A stretch of DNA of 64,000 nucleotides from Collimonas arenae (GCF_000786695.1 NZ_CP009962.1:124001-188000); one strand, 5' to 3'; shown: positions 27,927 through 36,207, counted from the stretch's first letter. Made by a program: numbers and translations. The notes: generated from the letters alone by a model not told the origin.

Positions 27927-27951
27927 ACTCTGTTTGGCTTATTAACAGAGT
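27927..27951. promoter_or_regulatory. ACTCTGTT-N9-AACAGAGT inverted repeat before jqsA
   Basis: An 8-bp perfect inverted repeat in the jqsS-jqsA divergent gap, ending 16 bp before the jqsA start and just upstream of its GGGAG ribosome site. It could be an operator or, in RNA, a hairpin that affects translation. Confidence 0.45.
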
Positions 27952-27967
27952 GTACTGGGAGAAAATT

Positions 27968-29236
27968 ATGCCACTAACTACAAGCTACCACGCGGAATTA
28001 AGTTCTGCAGCGGAGCAACATTTACCCGCTTTTGTATCTGCGCGTATGGACGAGCACTACATCGAACGTATAGAAAAGCTGCTGGGCGGCGAGCATCTGC
28101 ATAAATGGCATGCGCCGGGTCCGGATGCGATTTATCTTTCTAGCAACGATTATCTATGCATTGCCGGGGAACCGGTGCTGATCGAGGCGCAGGCTGCATG
28201 CCTGAAGCGAGGCGAAGTCGATTTGTTGATGTCTACGGTTTTTCTGCAGGAAGGTAGCCCGCAGCATCGCCTGGAACAAAAAATGGCGAATTTCATGGGC
28301 TCGGAAGATGGCTTGATTACACAATCCGGCTGGAGTGCGAACGTGGGGCTGATGCAAAGCATCGCAGAACCCGGCGTGCCGGTGTATCTCGATATGCAAG
28401 CCCATGCTTCATTATGGGAGGGAGTGAATTCAGGGCAGGCGCGCGCGGTGCCATTCCTGCACAATGAAACCGAACATCTACGACGCCAGGTACAAAAACA
28501 CGGTGCAGGTGTGATCGTGGTTGACGCCTTGTACAGCACCAATGGCAGCGTGTGTCCCTTGCACGAGATATTGGCGGTAGCCGAAGACAGCGGCAGTATC
28601 CTGGTGGTGGATGAGTCGCATTCACTCGGCACGCATGGCCCTGAAGGAGCCGGCCTGGTAGCGCAGATGGGATTGTCCGAGCGGGTGCACTTCCGTACTG
28701 CTTCGCTGGCCAAGGCTTTTAGCGGACGGGCCGGTTTCATTACCTGTTCGCATAAATTCAAAGGCTACTTTCTATCGACATCCAGGCCTGCCATTTTCAG
28801 TTCCTGCCTGCTAGGGCATGAGCTAGCCTGGTTCGATGCCGCGCTTGATTTTATCCGCGCAGCCGATGACCGCCGCCAGGCACTCCATCGTAATGCGCAC
28901 CGCCTGCGTACCGAGCTAAGCGCCCTGGGCTACAACGTCAGCGACGGTAGCGAGCAGATCATCGCATTGGAAGCCGGCACCGAGCCGATGACGCTGGTTC
29001 TGCGCAAGGCGTTGGAAGCAGAGGGTATTTTCGGCGCTGTATTTTGTGCGCCGGCGACGCCGAAAAATCGTTCCCTGGTACGGCTGACGATCAACTCCGG
29101 CCTGACCGAGGTTGAGATTCAAAGGATTGTGCAGGCATGCGCCAATATTCGCGAGAATGTGCGCCTGGCCGACTGGTCTTCAAGCCGCCGCAAGGTCGTA
29201 GTGCCGCGGCAGGCAGGCGTTTCCGTTTCCACTTAA
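27968..29236 (+). CDS. jqsA: Alpha-hydroxyketone autoinducer synthase (CqsA/LqsA/JqsA)
   Basis: A 422-residue alpha-oxoamine-synthase-type PLP enzyme. Landmarks: YLSSNDYLCIAGEP, VFLQEGSPQHRLEQKMANFMGSEDGLITQSGWSANVG, VVDESHSLGTHGPEGAGL (Asp215, His218) and PLP Lys249 in TASLAKAFSGRAGFIT. The family joins an acyl-CoA to an amino-acid-derived unit to make the 3-hydroxyketone signals (CAI-1, LAI-1). ATG 27968 has GGGAG 7 bases ahead; the open frame upstream is discarded. Placement beside an LqsS-type kinase and LqsR-type regulator separates it from ordinary KBL or BioF enzymes. Confidence 0.87.
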   Translation: MPLTTSYHAELSSAAEQHLPAFVSARMDEHYIERIEKLLGGEHLHKWHAPGPDAIYLSSNDYLCIAGEPVLIEAQAACLKRGEVDLLMSTVFLQEGSPQHRLEQKMANFMGSEDGLITQSGWSANVGLMQSIAEPGVPVYLDMQAHASLWEGVNSGQARAVPFLHNETEHLRRQVQKHGAGVIVVDALYSTNGSVCPLHEILAVAEDSGSILVVDESHSLGTHGPEGAGLVAQMGLSERVHFRTASLAKAFSGRAGFITCSHKFKGYFLSTSRPAIFSSCLLGHELAWFDAALDFIRAADDRRQALHRNAHRLRTELSALGYNVSDGSEQIIALEAGTEPMTLVLRKALEAEGIFGAVFCAPATPKNRSLVRLTINSGLTEVEIQRIVQACANIRENVRLADWSSSRRKVVVPRQAGVSVST

Positions 29237-29260
29237 TCGAGTAACAGCGCGAGTAACAGC

Positions 29261-29302
29261 GGCTTCCCGCCGATTTGCCATTGCAGCGGCGGCCGGGAAG
29301 CC
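29261..29302. terminator. Hairpin between jqsA and the HxlR gene
   Basis: GGCTTCCCG and CGGGAAGCC form a 9-bp stem, with an inner CCGCCG/CGGCGG stem. It lies between converging genes and can end both transcripts; the T-tract is poor (TTCCT). Confidence 0.65.
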
Positions 29303-29311
29303 TTCCTGCAC

Positions 29312-29746
29312 TCAGTTGTCAGTCATATCGTATTGCCGTCGCGCGCCGCGAATCACTGTTTGATGGTTGCCAGCCCAGTCAGCCAGCACCTTGAGCGGCA
29401 TGCATAGCGAGCATCCCAGTACGGTCAGCGCATATTCCACTTGCGGCGGCGTGCTCGGGATCACCGTACGCGATACCAGACCGTCTCGTTCCAGGTGACG
29501 CAAAGTCACCGTCAGCATACGTTGCGAAATGCCGTCGACCTGGCGTCGCAACTGGTTAAACCGTGCAGGGCCGGATTCCAGCGTAGTGAGCACCAGCACA
29601 CTCCAGGCGTCGCCGATACGGTCCAGCACATCGCGGATCGGGCATGGCAGGTCTTCGAGAGCGCTGGGCCGCCCTCTGCCGCGTGCCGCTGCGGGAGTTG
29701 CTGGTATGGCGGAGAGGGTGGTTACCTGCATGTTCCTATCGTTCAT
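29312..29746 (-). CDS. HxlR-family (winged helix) transcriptional regulator
   Basis: A 144-residue regulator. It has CPIRDVLDRIGDAWSVLVLTTLESGPARFNQLRRQVDGISQRMLTVTLRHLERDGLVSRTVIPSTPPQVEYALT, the full HxlR signature with the N-terminal Cys used by several members to sense oxidants or quinones/aldehydes. ATG 29746 follows GAAGG by 7 bases. It is divergent from an NAD(P)-binding reductase gene, a common pairing in which HxlR represses the reductase. A repeat element (copy 2) sits between their promoters. Confidence 0.87.
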   Translation of the reverse strand: MNDRNMQVTTLSAIPATPAAARGRGRPSALEDLPCPIRDVLDRIGDAWSVLVLTTLESGPARFNQLRRQVDGISQRMLTVTLRHLERDGLVSRTVIPSTPPQVEYALTVLGCSLCMPLKVLADWAGNHQTVIRGARRQYDMTDN

Positions 29747-29832
29747 CAAAGTGCCTTCTTGCGCTTAAGTTTCAAATAATTATACTGGTTACTTTAAATA
29801 ACCACCACGGCCAGCGCAGTCGGCCATCATTT

Positions 29833-29944
29833 AGAGGCTATTGCAAACACAGATGGCTAGGCGTTCCGACGAAGACACTACGAGTAGTACGGCTAGGAGG
29901 GTGTAGTAAGGGGAACAACGCCAGGTGTGTTTGCAACAGCCTCT
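29833..29944 (-). repeat. TIR-bounded intergenic repeat, copy 2 (112 bp, shortened, inverted)
   Basis: Read on the minus strand it runs AGAGGCTGTTGCAAACACA...TGTGTTTGCAATAGCCTCT, so the terminal repeats match over ~19 bp with one mismatch. It keeps both ends, the CCTCCTAGCCGTACT block and TGTCTTCGTCGG. It lacks about 70 bp of the centre (the two hairpins) found in copies 1 and 3. It lies between two divergent genes, ending 25 bp before the reductase start. Confidence 0.78.
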
Positions 29945-29969
29945 TAATCATCACTTAAAGGAAACCATC

Positions 29970-30581
29970 ATGAAAATTGCCATCATCGGCGCTACCGGCA
30001 ATGCCGGCTCCCGGATTGCCGCCGAGGCGCTACGGCGCGGCCACAGCGTGACCGGCATCGCCCGTTCCGCAGATCCGGCAAAAGCGCCAGCCGGCGTCGA
30101 ACTACGTCAGGGCGACGCCACCCAGCCGGAGCAACTGGCGGCATTGATTCGCGGTCAAGACGTGGTGGTCAGCGCCGCCAAGTTCAGCGTGTTGAAAGCA
30201 GCAACGCTGCTGCAAGGCGTCAAGAGCGCAGGCGTCAAGCGCTTGCTGGTGGTCGGCGGCGCGGCCAGCCTGGAAACCGCGCCTGGCGTGACCTTGCTGG
30301 ATAGCCCGAATTTTCCTGCCGAGTACAAGGTGGAAGCCGTACCAGGCAAGCAGTTCCTGGACGATCTGCGTGCGGAAACCGAGGTGGACTGGACTTTCCT
30401 GTCGCCGCCAGCCATGTTTGCACCGGGCGAACGCACCGGCGTATTCCGCGTCGGCCAGAACCAGCTGATGGCAGACGCGCAAGGAAAAAGTCACATTTCG
30501 ATGGAAGATTATGCGATTGCCTTGCTGGACGAAATCGAGCAGCCCAAGCACCTAAAGCAGCGCTTTACCGTCGCTTACTGA
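29970..30581 (+). CDS. NAD(P)-binding (atypical SDR, YwnB/NmrA-like) protein
   Basis: A 203-residue Rossmann protein beginning MKIAIIGATGNAGSRIAAEALRRGHSVTGIAR (GxTGNAG dinucleotide motif). It also has LLVVGGAASLETAPG and LSPPAMFAPGERTG, typical of the SDR_a5 group of NAD(P)H-binding proteins often controlled by HxlR regulators. AAAGGA is 8 bases before ATG 29970. Its promoter lies at or next to repeat copy 2, which ends 25 bp ahead. Substrate unknown; biliverdin/flavin or quinone reductase roles are seen in relatives. Confidence 0.82.
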   Translation: MKIAIIGATGNAGSRIAAEALRRGHSVTGIARSADPAKAPAGVELRQGDATQPEQLAALIRGQDVVVSAAKFSVLKAATLLQGVKSAGVKRLLVVGGAASLETAPGVTLLDSPNFPAEYKVEAVPGKQFLDDLRAETEVDWTFLSPPAMFAPGERTGVFRVGQNQLMADAQGKSHISMEDYAIALLDEIEQPKHLKQRFTVAY

Positions 30582-30685
30582 TTTACCGGCTTGCCAGTCA
30601 TGCTTTTTATTTCCGCATACCGTGTTTTCTACGGGCCGTCATCTTCCATCGTAAGGTGAGCGCTAGTTGAAAGACTACAGCGCTT

Positions 30686-31750
30686 TCATGGACGGCTGTC
30701 CGCTTTGGAGAGGAAGGCATCGGCAAAAAAATGCGTGGCCGGTAAGCTGCAACTGGCGCTGAAATCGCGCCGTGCGGCCTCCACCACCACCGGCGCGCCG
30801 CACGCATACACCTGGTGCTGCGACAGGTCCGCATGATCTTCCATGACCGCCAGATGGACGAAGCCGGTACGGCCTTGCCAGCCGCCGTGCGGCTCCGGTT
30901 CCGACAGCACCGGCACATAGCGGAACCACGGCAGGCTTTCGGCCCAGCCGCGGCATAGCGCGTCCATATACAGGTCCGGCTGTCTGCGGCCACCCCAGTA
31001 CAGGCACATGCTGCGCGTACTGCCGTTGCTGATCGCGTCTTCCAACAGCGCTTTGATCGGCGCGAAGCCGGTGCCGCTGGCCAGCAGGATGACCGGATGA
31101 TCGCCGTCGCGCAGGAAAAAACTCCCGCAGGGACCTTCGAGTTTGAGCGTGTCGCCGGCGCGCAAGCTGGCGAACACCTGGTCGCTGAACAAACCGCCAG
31201 GCATGTGCCGCACATGCAATTCCAGGCCGCCGCCGGCCGGAGTGGCCATCGAATAGCTGCGCCGCTGGCCATCGGCCAGCAAGACGTCGACATACTGGCC
31301 GGCGATATAGTCCAGCGCGGGCGTTGCCGCATCTTCAGCGCGCAGGCGGATGACAGCGACATCCGACGCCGCCCGTTGAACCGTTTCAACCACCATCTGT
31401 ACATGCCGGATCGCCGCCTCATGCGGCAGTTGCGGCGTGGCGCTCACTTCCACCTCGACTCGTCCTGCCACCACTCGCACCGGAAAGCTGCGTACCGCCT
31501 CGGTCACCGGCGCGCAGCGCGGAGCGCCGCTCTTGATGTCGAACATGCCCTGGTGCAAGGGGCATTCAATGCAGCCGTCCTCGATATAGCCGTCAGACAG
31601 CCTGGCATTGCCATGCGTGCATAAATCACGTAACGCAAACAGTTCTTCGCCGAGGCGGAATACCGCCACCGGCTGGCCGCCGGCGATGACCGCAACCGGC
31701 TCGTCCTCGTTGAAATCTTCGGCCGTGCCGATATCGTGCCATGCGCTCAT
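30686..31750 (-). CDS. Fused Rieske ferredoxin - FAD/NAD(P)H ferredoxin reductase of an aromatic dioxygenase
   Basis: A 354-residue electron-transfer protein. Residues 1-102 are a Rieske ferredoxin (CTH at 44-46 and CPLH at 63-66 bind the [2Fe-2S]). Residues ~115-340 are an FNR-like reductase: RRSYSMATP (FAD), ASGTGFAPIKALLED (NAD) and the terminal VYACGAPVVVEAAR. Three-component dioxygenases usually encode these as two proteins (AndAb plus AndAa, or NagAb plus NagAa); two-component reductases (AntC/BenC) instead have a plant-type ferredoxin domain. It is the third gene of the operon, 8 bp after the small subunit. ATG 31750 has GAGAGA upstream. Confidence 0.85.
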   Translation of the reverse strand: MSAWHDIGTAEDFNEDEPVAVIAGGQPVAVFRLGEELFALRDLCTHGNARLSDGYIEDGCIECPLHQGMFDIKSGAPRCAPVTEAVRSFPVRVVAGRVEVEVSATPQLPHEAAIRHVQMVVETVQRAASDVAVIRLRAEDAATPALDYIAGQYVDVLLADGQRRSYSMATPAGGGLELHVRHMPGGLFSDQVFASLRAGDTLKLEGPCGSFFLRDGDHPVILLASGTGFAPIKALLEDAISNGSTRSMCLYWGGRRQPDLYMDALCRGWAESLPWFRYVPVLSEPEPHGGWQGRTGFVHLAVMEDHADLSQHQVYACGAPVVVEAARRDFSASCSLPATHFFADAFLSKADSRP

Positions 31751-31758
31751 GATCTCTC

Positions 31759-32244
31759 TCAAATCGGGGTTGCCAGCAAGGTTTGCACACGCAGCGTGTC
31801 GTACACCACACGCCGCTTCGCGTAGCGCCAGCCGGCACCGGTTCGGATCACCCGATCCAGGTAGCGGCCGGCCTGGTACACATGCGATTCGCCATCCTGC
31901 AGGGTTTGTATCACCACATAACTGGATTCGGTTTCGACCGTGTCGGCGTCGATGCGTTTGATCATCAGGCCGGAAGTCATGTGGCGGTAGCTGTGCGCTT
32001 CGTAGATGTTGGCGTGTCGCAGCGACAGAACGCGGTCGCGCAGCATGCGTTTGCTGTCGCAATAGATGATGCCGATCGGCAGGCTGGCGTCGGCGTTTTC
32101 ACGCGGGATGATTTCATACAGGCAGTCGTCAACGAAAAATTCCGGCCATTCTTCCAGGCGGTCATTATCCAGTGCGTGCACATAGGCTTCCTGCAACTGA
32201 TGCAATTCAAACCACAAAATCATTTTTTCCATCGCGTTTTCCAT
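31759..32244 (-). CDS. andAd: Aromatic-ring-hydroxylating dioxygenase small (beta) subunit
   Basis: A 161-residue protein of the Ring_hydroxyl_B (NTF2-like) family: LHQLQEAYVHALDNDRLEEWPEFFVDDCLYEIIPRENAD near the N-terminus and VYQAGRYLDRVIRTGAGWRYAKRRVVYDT at the end. It packs with the alpha subunit to build the oxygenase. Length and gene order fit AndAd of the three-component anthranilate 1,2-dioxygenase. AAAGG precedes the ATG, only 3 bp after the alpha-subunit stop, so the genes are translationally tied. The symbol is given by context; a salicylate-hydroxylating homologue is the alternative. Confidence 0.75.
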   Translation of the reverse strand: MENAMEKMILWFELHQLQEAYVHALDNDRLEEWPEFFVDDCLYEIIPRENADASLPIGIIYCDSKRMLRDRVLSLRHANIYEAHSYRHMTSGLMIKRIDADTVETESSYVVIQTLQDGESHVYQAGRYLDRVIRTGAGWRYAKRRVVYDTLRVQTLLATPI

Positions 32245-32247
32245 GGT

Positions 32248-33522
32248 TTACGCCTTTTCAAAACCCATCAGTTTTTGATACCCGAGCCAGAACTTGCGGA
32301 TCAGGCCTTCGGTAATCAGCGTGTCTTCCTGCTCTGGATTGTCTTTCGCCATTTCCATCACCGAGCAGTCGTCGGGATCGCGCACGGTGCCGCGCTGCAC
32401 CAACTCGGTCGCCTCGGTATCTTCCATCGAGATATAGCCGGCCGGCCCGACCAGATTGGCTTGCTTGATACGCAAGGCGCGCAGCTCCGGCGTGTCGTCG
32501 GCGTAGCCGAAGAAATGGAAAATCAGTTCGAAATTCTTCGGCCCTTTCGGCAGTAGCTGGCGCGCCACCAGCGTGTTGTGGATTTGCTGCACCACCAGTT
32601 GCGGAAAGATCGGCTGGATATGATTGGTCGTCATTTCCTCGTATTCCTTGATCTGTCCCAGCACCGAATCGTCTTCCAGCGTAAAACCCTCGTCAAAGGA
32701 GCGGATAGCTTGCTGCTTGTAGGCGTCCGACGTTTCAGTTTCGTTCTTGGTGGCGGTGATGATGCTGTGCAAACCGTGCCGCTTATCCGCCAGCGAGCGC
32801 GCCTTCATGCCGACCCGGAAGATATTGAAGGTGGTATGGAACAGATGCAGCAGACTGGCGTGATACGGATCCTTGACGTTTTCCAGGTACAGCTTCCAGT
32901 TCGACTTCGAATACTGGCGGGTGCAGCCCAGATAGACGATGGGCTTGTGGAAAATGCGGTCGATCCAGGGACGCATTTCAGCGCCTATATAGTCAGCCAG
33001 CGGTTCGACGATTTCGCTGAAAGTAGCGAATACCAGGCCGCGATAGCTGTCTACCCGCAACTGGCGCAGGCCATGGCATTTCGGATCGAAATCCTTGGGC
33101 ATGCCGCTCATGCCTTTTTGTCCACGCCGGAATGGCACGCCCTGCAGGTTGCCGCGCGAATCGAAACTCCATTGGTGATAGGCGCAGCTGTGCGAACTGG
33201 CATTGCCACGCGGGGTGCGGCATACCATCGCGCCACGGTGCGCGCACTTGTTGACCCAGGCCGCCAGCGTGCCGTCGTCGGTGCGAGTGACCACTACCGG
33301 CGTGTCGCCGATGAAAGTGCTCTTGAAATCGCCGTTGTTGGGAATCTCCGCTTCCAGCGCCAGGAAACTCCAGACCGGCCCGCGGAAGATGCGTTCCTGT
33401 TCCAGATCGTAGACTTCCTGTGCGCTGAATACTTTGTAGGGAGTGCGCGAGCCGTCGTTGCGCGGAAACTGCACTAAAGGGGCGTAGCCGGGCGGCCTGC
33501 TTTGAATGGTTGTCTCTTCCAT
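32248..33522 (-). CDS. andAc: Rieske dioxygenase large (alpha) subunit, anthranilate 1,2-dioxygenase (AndAc) type
   Basis: A 424-residue oxygenase. The Rieske centre is CAHRGAMVCRTPRGNASSHSCAYHQW (Cys-x-His and Cys-x2-His). The mononuclear iron site is ENVKDPYHASLLHLF (Asp, His, His). The length and the ENVKDPYHA form match the anthranilate/salicylate branch (AndAc, NagG) rather than benzoate BenA. With catBCA next door, the product should be catechol: anthranilate to catechol plus CO2 and ammonia, or salicylate 1-hydroxylation. Two Met codons lie in tandem; the second (33522) sits six bases after AAGGA and is preferred over 33525. Divergent from catB. Confidence 0.8.
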   Translation of the reverse strand: MEETTIQSRPPGYAPLVQFPRNDGSRTPYKVFSAQEVYDLEQERIFRGPVWSFLALEAEIPNNGDFKSTFIGDTPVVVTRTDDGTLAAWVNKCAHRGAMVCRTPRGNASSHSCAYHQWSFDSRGNLQGVPFRRGQKGMSGMPKDFDPKCHGLRQLRVDSYRGLVFATFSEIVEPLADYIGAEMRPWIDRIFHKPIVYLGCTRQYSKSNWKLYLENVKDPYHASLLHLFHTTFNIFRVGMKARSLADKRHGLHSIITATKNETETSDAYKQQAIRSFDEGFTLEDDSVLGQIKEYEEMTTNHIQPIFPQLVVQQIHNTLVARQLLPKGPKNFELIFHFFGYADDTPELRALRIKQANLVGPAGYISMEDTEATELVQRGTVRDPDDCSVMEMAKDNPEQEDTLITEGLIRKFWLGYQKLMGFEKA

Positions 33523-33658
33523 CATGTTTCCTTCGGTATTTTTGTCAATTGGCGGCGTGCCGCTGCTCGGTTAATAGTAGGCAAATGCAGCGCCACGCAA
33601 TAGCCGCCGCTTGCATGATTGATGATGTCCACTATCCGAATTTTGCAAACTCGTCCCT

Positions 33659-33677
33659 CCATACTCTGGCGGTATGG
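33659..33677. promoter_or_regulatory. ATAC-N7-GTAT box, CatR/BenM-type LysR site before catB
   Basis: CCATAC and GTATGG enclose TCTGGCG, an exact match to the ATAC-N7-GTAT consensus of the muconate-responsive LysR regulators CatM/BenM. It lies ~90 bp before catB in the divergent catB-dioxygenase gap, the normal place for a LysR activator site. The regulator at 36953 is the likely binder. Confidence 0.6.
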
Positions 33678-33766
33678 AAGCCTTCAAAAATGGTCTTGGA
33701 CAGGGGCGCGGCTCTGTTTCTATGATGAGGAACTAGACCTGAGATCGCCGAATTGAGATCATAATA

Positions 33767-34915
33767 ATGAATCCTGTCATTGAAAAAATAGAAGTCATGC
33801 TGGTGGACGTGCCGACCGTCCGCCCGCACAAGCTGTCGATGGCGACCATGCATCACCAGACCCTGGTGTTGCTGCGAATAGACAGCAACGACGGCGTCAG
33901 CGGCTGGGGTGAAGCCACTACCATCGGCGGCCTCGCTTATGGCGGGGAAAGTCCGGAAAGCATCAAGATCAACATCGATACGTATATCGCGCCTTTGCTG
34001 ACGGGGCGCGACGCCAGCCGTATTGCACAGCTGATGGCGCTGATTCGCAGCACCGTGCAGGATAACCGCTTTGCCAAATGTGCAATCGAGACGGCCTTGT
34101 ACGACGCGCAGGCCCAGCGCCTTGGCGTGCCGCTCAGCGAACTGTTCGGCGGCCGCCTGCGGGATTCCGTGCCGGTAGCCTGGACGCTTGCCAGCGGCGA
34201 TACCGGACGCGATATCGCCGAAGCTGAAAAGATGCTGGACCTGCGCCGTCACAATATTTTCAAGCTGAAGATCGGCTTACGCTCGGTGCGGGAAGATGTG
34301 GCGCACGTGGCGGCGATCAAGCGCGCGCTCGGCGACCGCGCCAGCGTCCGGGTCGATGTCAACCAGGCCTGGAGCGAAACCGAAGCCATGCTGGGTATGG
34401 CCTTGCTGGCGCAGGCTGGAGTGGATCTGGCAGAGCAGCCGATTGCAGCGAAAAACCACGATGGCATGCGCCATCTGCGCGCTAAAAGCAGCATTCCCCT
34501 GATGGCCGATGAAGCCCTGCATGGCGCGGTTGACGCCATGGCGTTGGCGCGCCGTCACGCAGTTGACGTGTTTGCCGTCAAGATCACCCAATCGGGCGGC
34601 CTTAGCGGCGCCAAGCAGGTAGCGGCGATTGCCGAGGCGGCACATATCGATCTCTACGGCGGCACCATGCTGGAAGGCGCCATCGGCACGATTGCCTCGG
34701 CTCAGTTGTTTGCCGGTTTTTCAACGCTAGCGTGGGGCACCGAGCTGTTCGGTCCCTTGTTGTTGACAGAAGAAATTTTGCAGACGCCGCTGGTGTACAA
34801 AGATTTCTGTTTGCAGTTGCCGGCGACCCCGGGTTTGGGCATCGCGCTCGACCAGGACCGCCTGAATTTCCTGCGGCGCGACAAGAAGGCCGCCAGCGTA
34901 TTCGCCCTATCATGA
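33767..34915 (+). CDS. catB: Muconate cycloisomerase
   Basis: A 382-residue enolase-superfamily enzyme that turns cis,cis-muconate into (+)-muconolactone. The catalytic KxK is in HNIFKLKIG (Lys166, Lys168); metal ligands are in VRVDVNQAW, LAEQPI and PLMADEAL; the second Lys (VFAVKITQSGG) completes the site. MATMHHQTLVLLRIDSNDGVSGWGEATTIGG is the capping domain. First gene of catB-catC-catA-pcaD, with spacing 21, 56 and 12 bp, preceded by an ATAC-N7-GTAT box. Confidence 0.92.
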   Translation: MNPVIEKIEVMLVDVPTVRPHKLSMATMHHQTLVLLRIDSNDGVSGWGEATTIGGLAYGGESPESIKINIDTYIAPLLTGRDASRIAQLMALIRSTVQDNRFAKCAIETALYDAQAQRLGVPLSELFGGRLRDSVPVAWTLASGDTGRDIAEAEKMLDLRRHNIFKLKIGLRSVREDVAHVAAIKRALGDRASVRVDVNQAWSETEAMLGMALLAQAGVDLAEQPIAAKNHDGMRHLRAKSSIPLMADEALHGAVDAMALARRHAVDVFAVKITQSGGLSGAKQVAAIAEAAHIDLYGGTMLEGAIGTIASAQLFAGFSTLAWGTELFGPLLLTEEILQTPLVYKDFCLQLPATPGLGIALDQDRLNFLRRDKKAASVFALS

Positions 34916-34936
34916 TGTAAAGACCAAGGAGACAAT

Positions 34937-35227
34937 ATGTTATTCAAGGTACGAATGGATGTCCGGCTGCCGGCAGACATGCCGAAGGCAACTGCCGACG
35001 AATTGAAAAGAACCGAGCGCGAACTGGCGCAGGCCTTGCAGCATTCTGGCAAATGGCGGCATTTGTGGCGCATCGTCGGCCAGTACGCCAATATCAGCAT
35101 CTTCGATGTCGACAGTGCAAGCGAACTGCACGATTTGCTGACGTCCTTGCCGCTATTTCCCTACATGACGATCGAGGTGGAAGCCTTGTGCCGCCACCCG
35201 TCTTCCATCCACGCGGACGAGCGCTGA
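34937..35227 (+). CDS. catC: Muconolactone delta-isomerase
   Basis: A 96-residue protein, the standard length for CatC. It starts MLFKVRMDVRLPADMPKATADELKRTERELAQALQHSGKWRHLWRIVGQYANISIFDVDSASELHDLLTSLPLFPYM, which covers the whole conserved ferredoxin-like fold, including the catalytic Glu/Lys region. It converts muconolactone to 3-oxoadipate enol-lactone. AGGAGA is 6 bases before the ATG. Confidence 0.93.
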   Translation: MLFKVRMDVRLPADMPKATADELKRTERELAQALQHSGKWRHLWRIVGQYANISIFDVDSASELHDLLTSLPLFPYMTIEVEALCRHPSSIHADER

Positions 35228-35283
35228 TTGCTGGCTTGTTGAACTAACCCACCCAATACCTATTCAACGTTTGAGGAGACAAC

Positions 35284-36195
35284 ATGGACAAGAACGCTAT
35301 CAATGCGGTGCTGAAAAAAATTCGTGACACGGAAACGGCCAAAGGCAATCCGCGCACCAAGGAAATCGTCAATCGCATCGTGCAAGATTTGTTTTATACG
35401 ATAGAGGACCTGGATGTGCAGCCGGAGGAATTCTGGGTAGCCGTCAATTACCTGACCGAAGCCGGCCGCTCCGGCGAGTACGGCCTGATTGCCGCCGGCC
35501 TGGGATTCGAACATTTCCTGGATCTGCGCATGGATGAAGCGGAAGCCCGCGCCGGCGTCGTCGGCGGCACCCCGCGTACCATCGAGGGCCCGCTATATGT
35601 CGCCGGTGCGCCGGAAACACTGGGCGAAGCAAGACTCGACAACGGCAGCGAACCGGGCGAGGTGCTGTTCATGCAAGGCCAGGTGCTGGATGATGGCGGC
35701 AAGCCGCTGGCCGGCGCGCTGGTAGAAGTCTGGCATGCGAATCATCTGGGCGGCTATTCCCACTTTGACCAGAGTCAGCCGGCTTTCAACCTGCGCCGCA
35801 GCATACGCACCGATGCACAAGGCCGTTATCGTTTCCGCAGCGTGGTGCCGCTGGGTTATAGCGTGCCGCCGAACGGCGCAACCGACGCGCTGTTGAAGCA
35901 GCTGGGACGCCACGGTTCACGGCCTGCGCATATCCATTTCTTCGTTTCCGCGCCAGGTCATCGCAAACTGACCACGCAGATCAACATCGAAGGCGATCCG
36001 TTGCTATGGGATGATTTCGCTTTCGCCACCCGCGAAGGCCTGGTACCCGCGTTGGTGCGCGTCACCGATCCGGCTATCCTGGATGCGTATCAGGTCAGCG
36101 CGCCGTTCTCTTCGATCGATTTCAATTTCACCTTGCATGTCGACCGGCCAGCCTTGCCGCACGCTGAAATAGTGCGGCCGAGAGCCAGCGCATAA
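35284..36195 (+). CDS. catA: Catechol 1,2-dioxygenase
   Basis: A 303-residue intradiol dioxygenase. The N-terminal helical dimer domain covers residues 1-100. Fe(III) ligands are Tyr158 (GGYSHF), Tyr192 (PLGYSVP), His216 and His218 (RPAHIHFFV), in the family's YYHH order. It cleaves catechol to cis,cis-muconate. GAGGAGACAAC stands directly before the ATG. Being downstream of catB and catC in one operon, it links the upstream Rieske dioxygenase to ring-cleavage. Confidence 0.93.
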   Translation: MDKNAINAVLKKIRDTETAKGNPRTKEIVNRIVQDLFYTIEDLDVQPEEFWVAVNYLTEAGRSGEYGLIAAGLGFEHFLDLRMDEAEARAGVVGGTPRTIEGPLYVAGAPETLGEARLDNGSEPGEVLFMQGQVLDDGGKPLAGALVEVWHANHLGGYSHFDQSQPAFNLRRSIRTDAQGRYRFRSVVPLGYSVPPNGATDALLKQLGRHGSRPAHIHFFVSAPGHRKLTTQINIEGDPLLWDDFAFATREGLVPALVRVTDPAILDAYQVSAPFSSIDFNFTLHVDRPALPHAEIVRPRASA

Positions 36196-36207
36196 AGAGC
36201 CCGCCGA

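Noticed and set aside
30607..31422. Arg/Ser-rich 271-codon minus-strand frame
   Set aside because: Out of phase with the ferredoxin-reductase, whose Rieske and FNR motifs prove the other frame.
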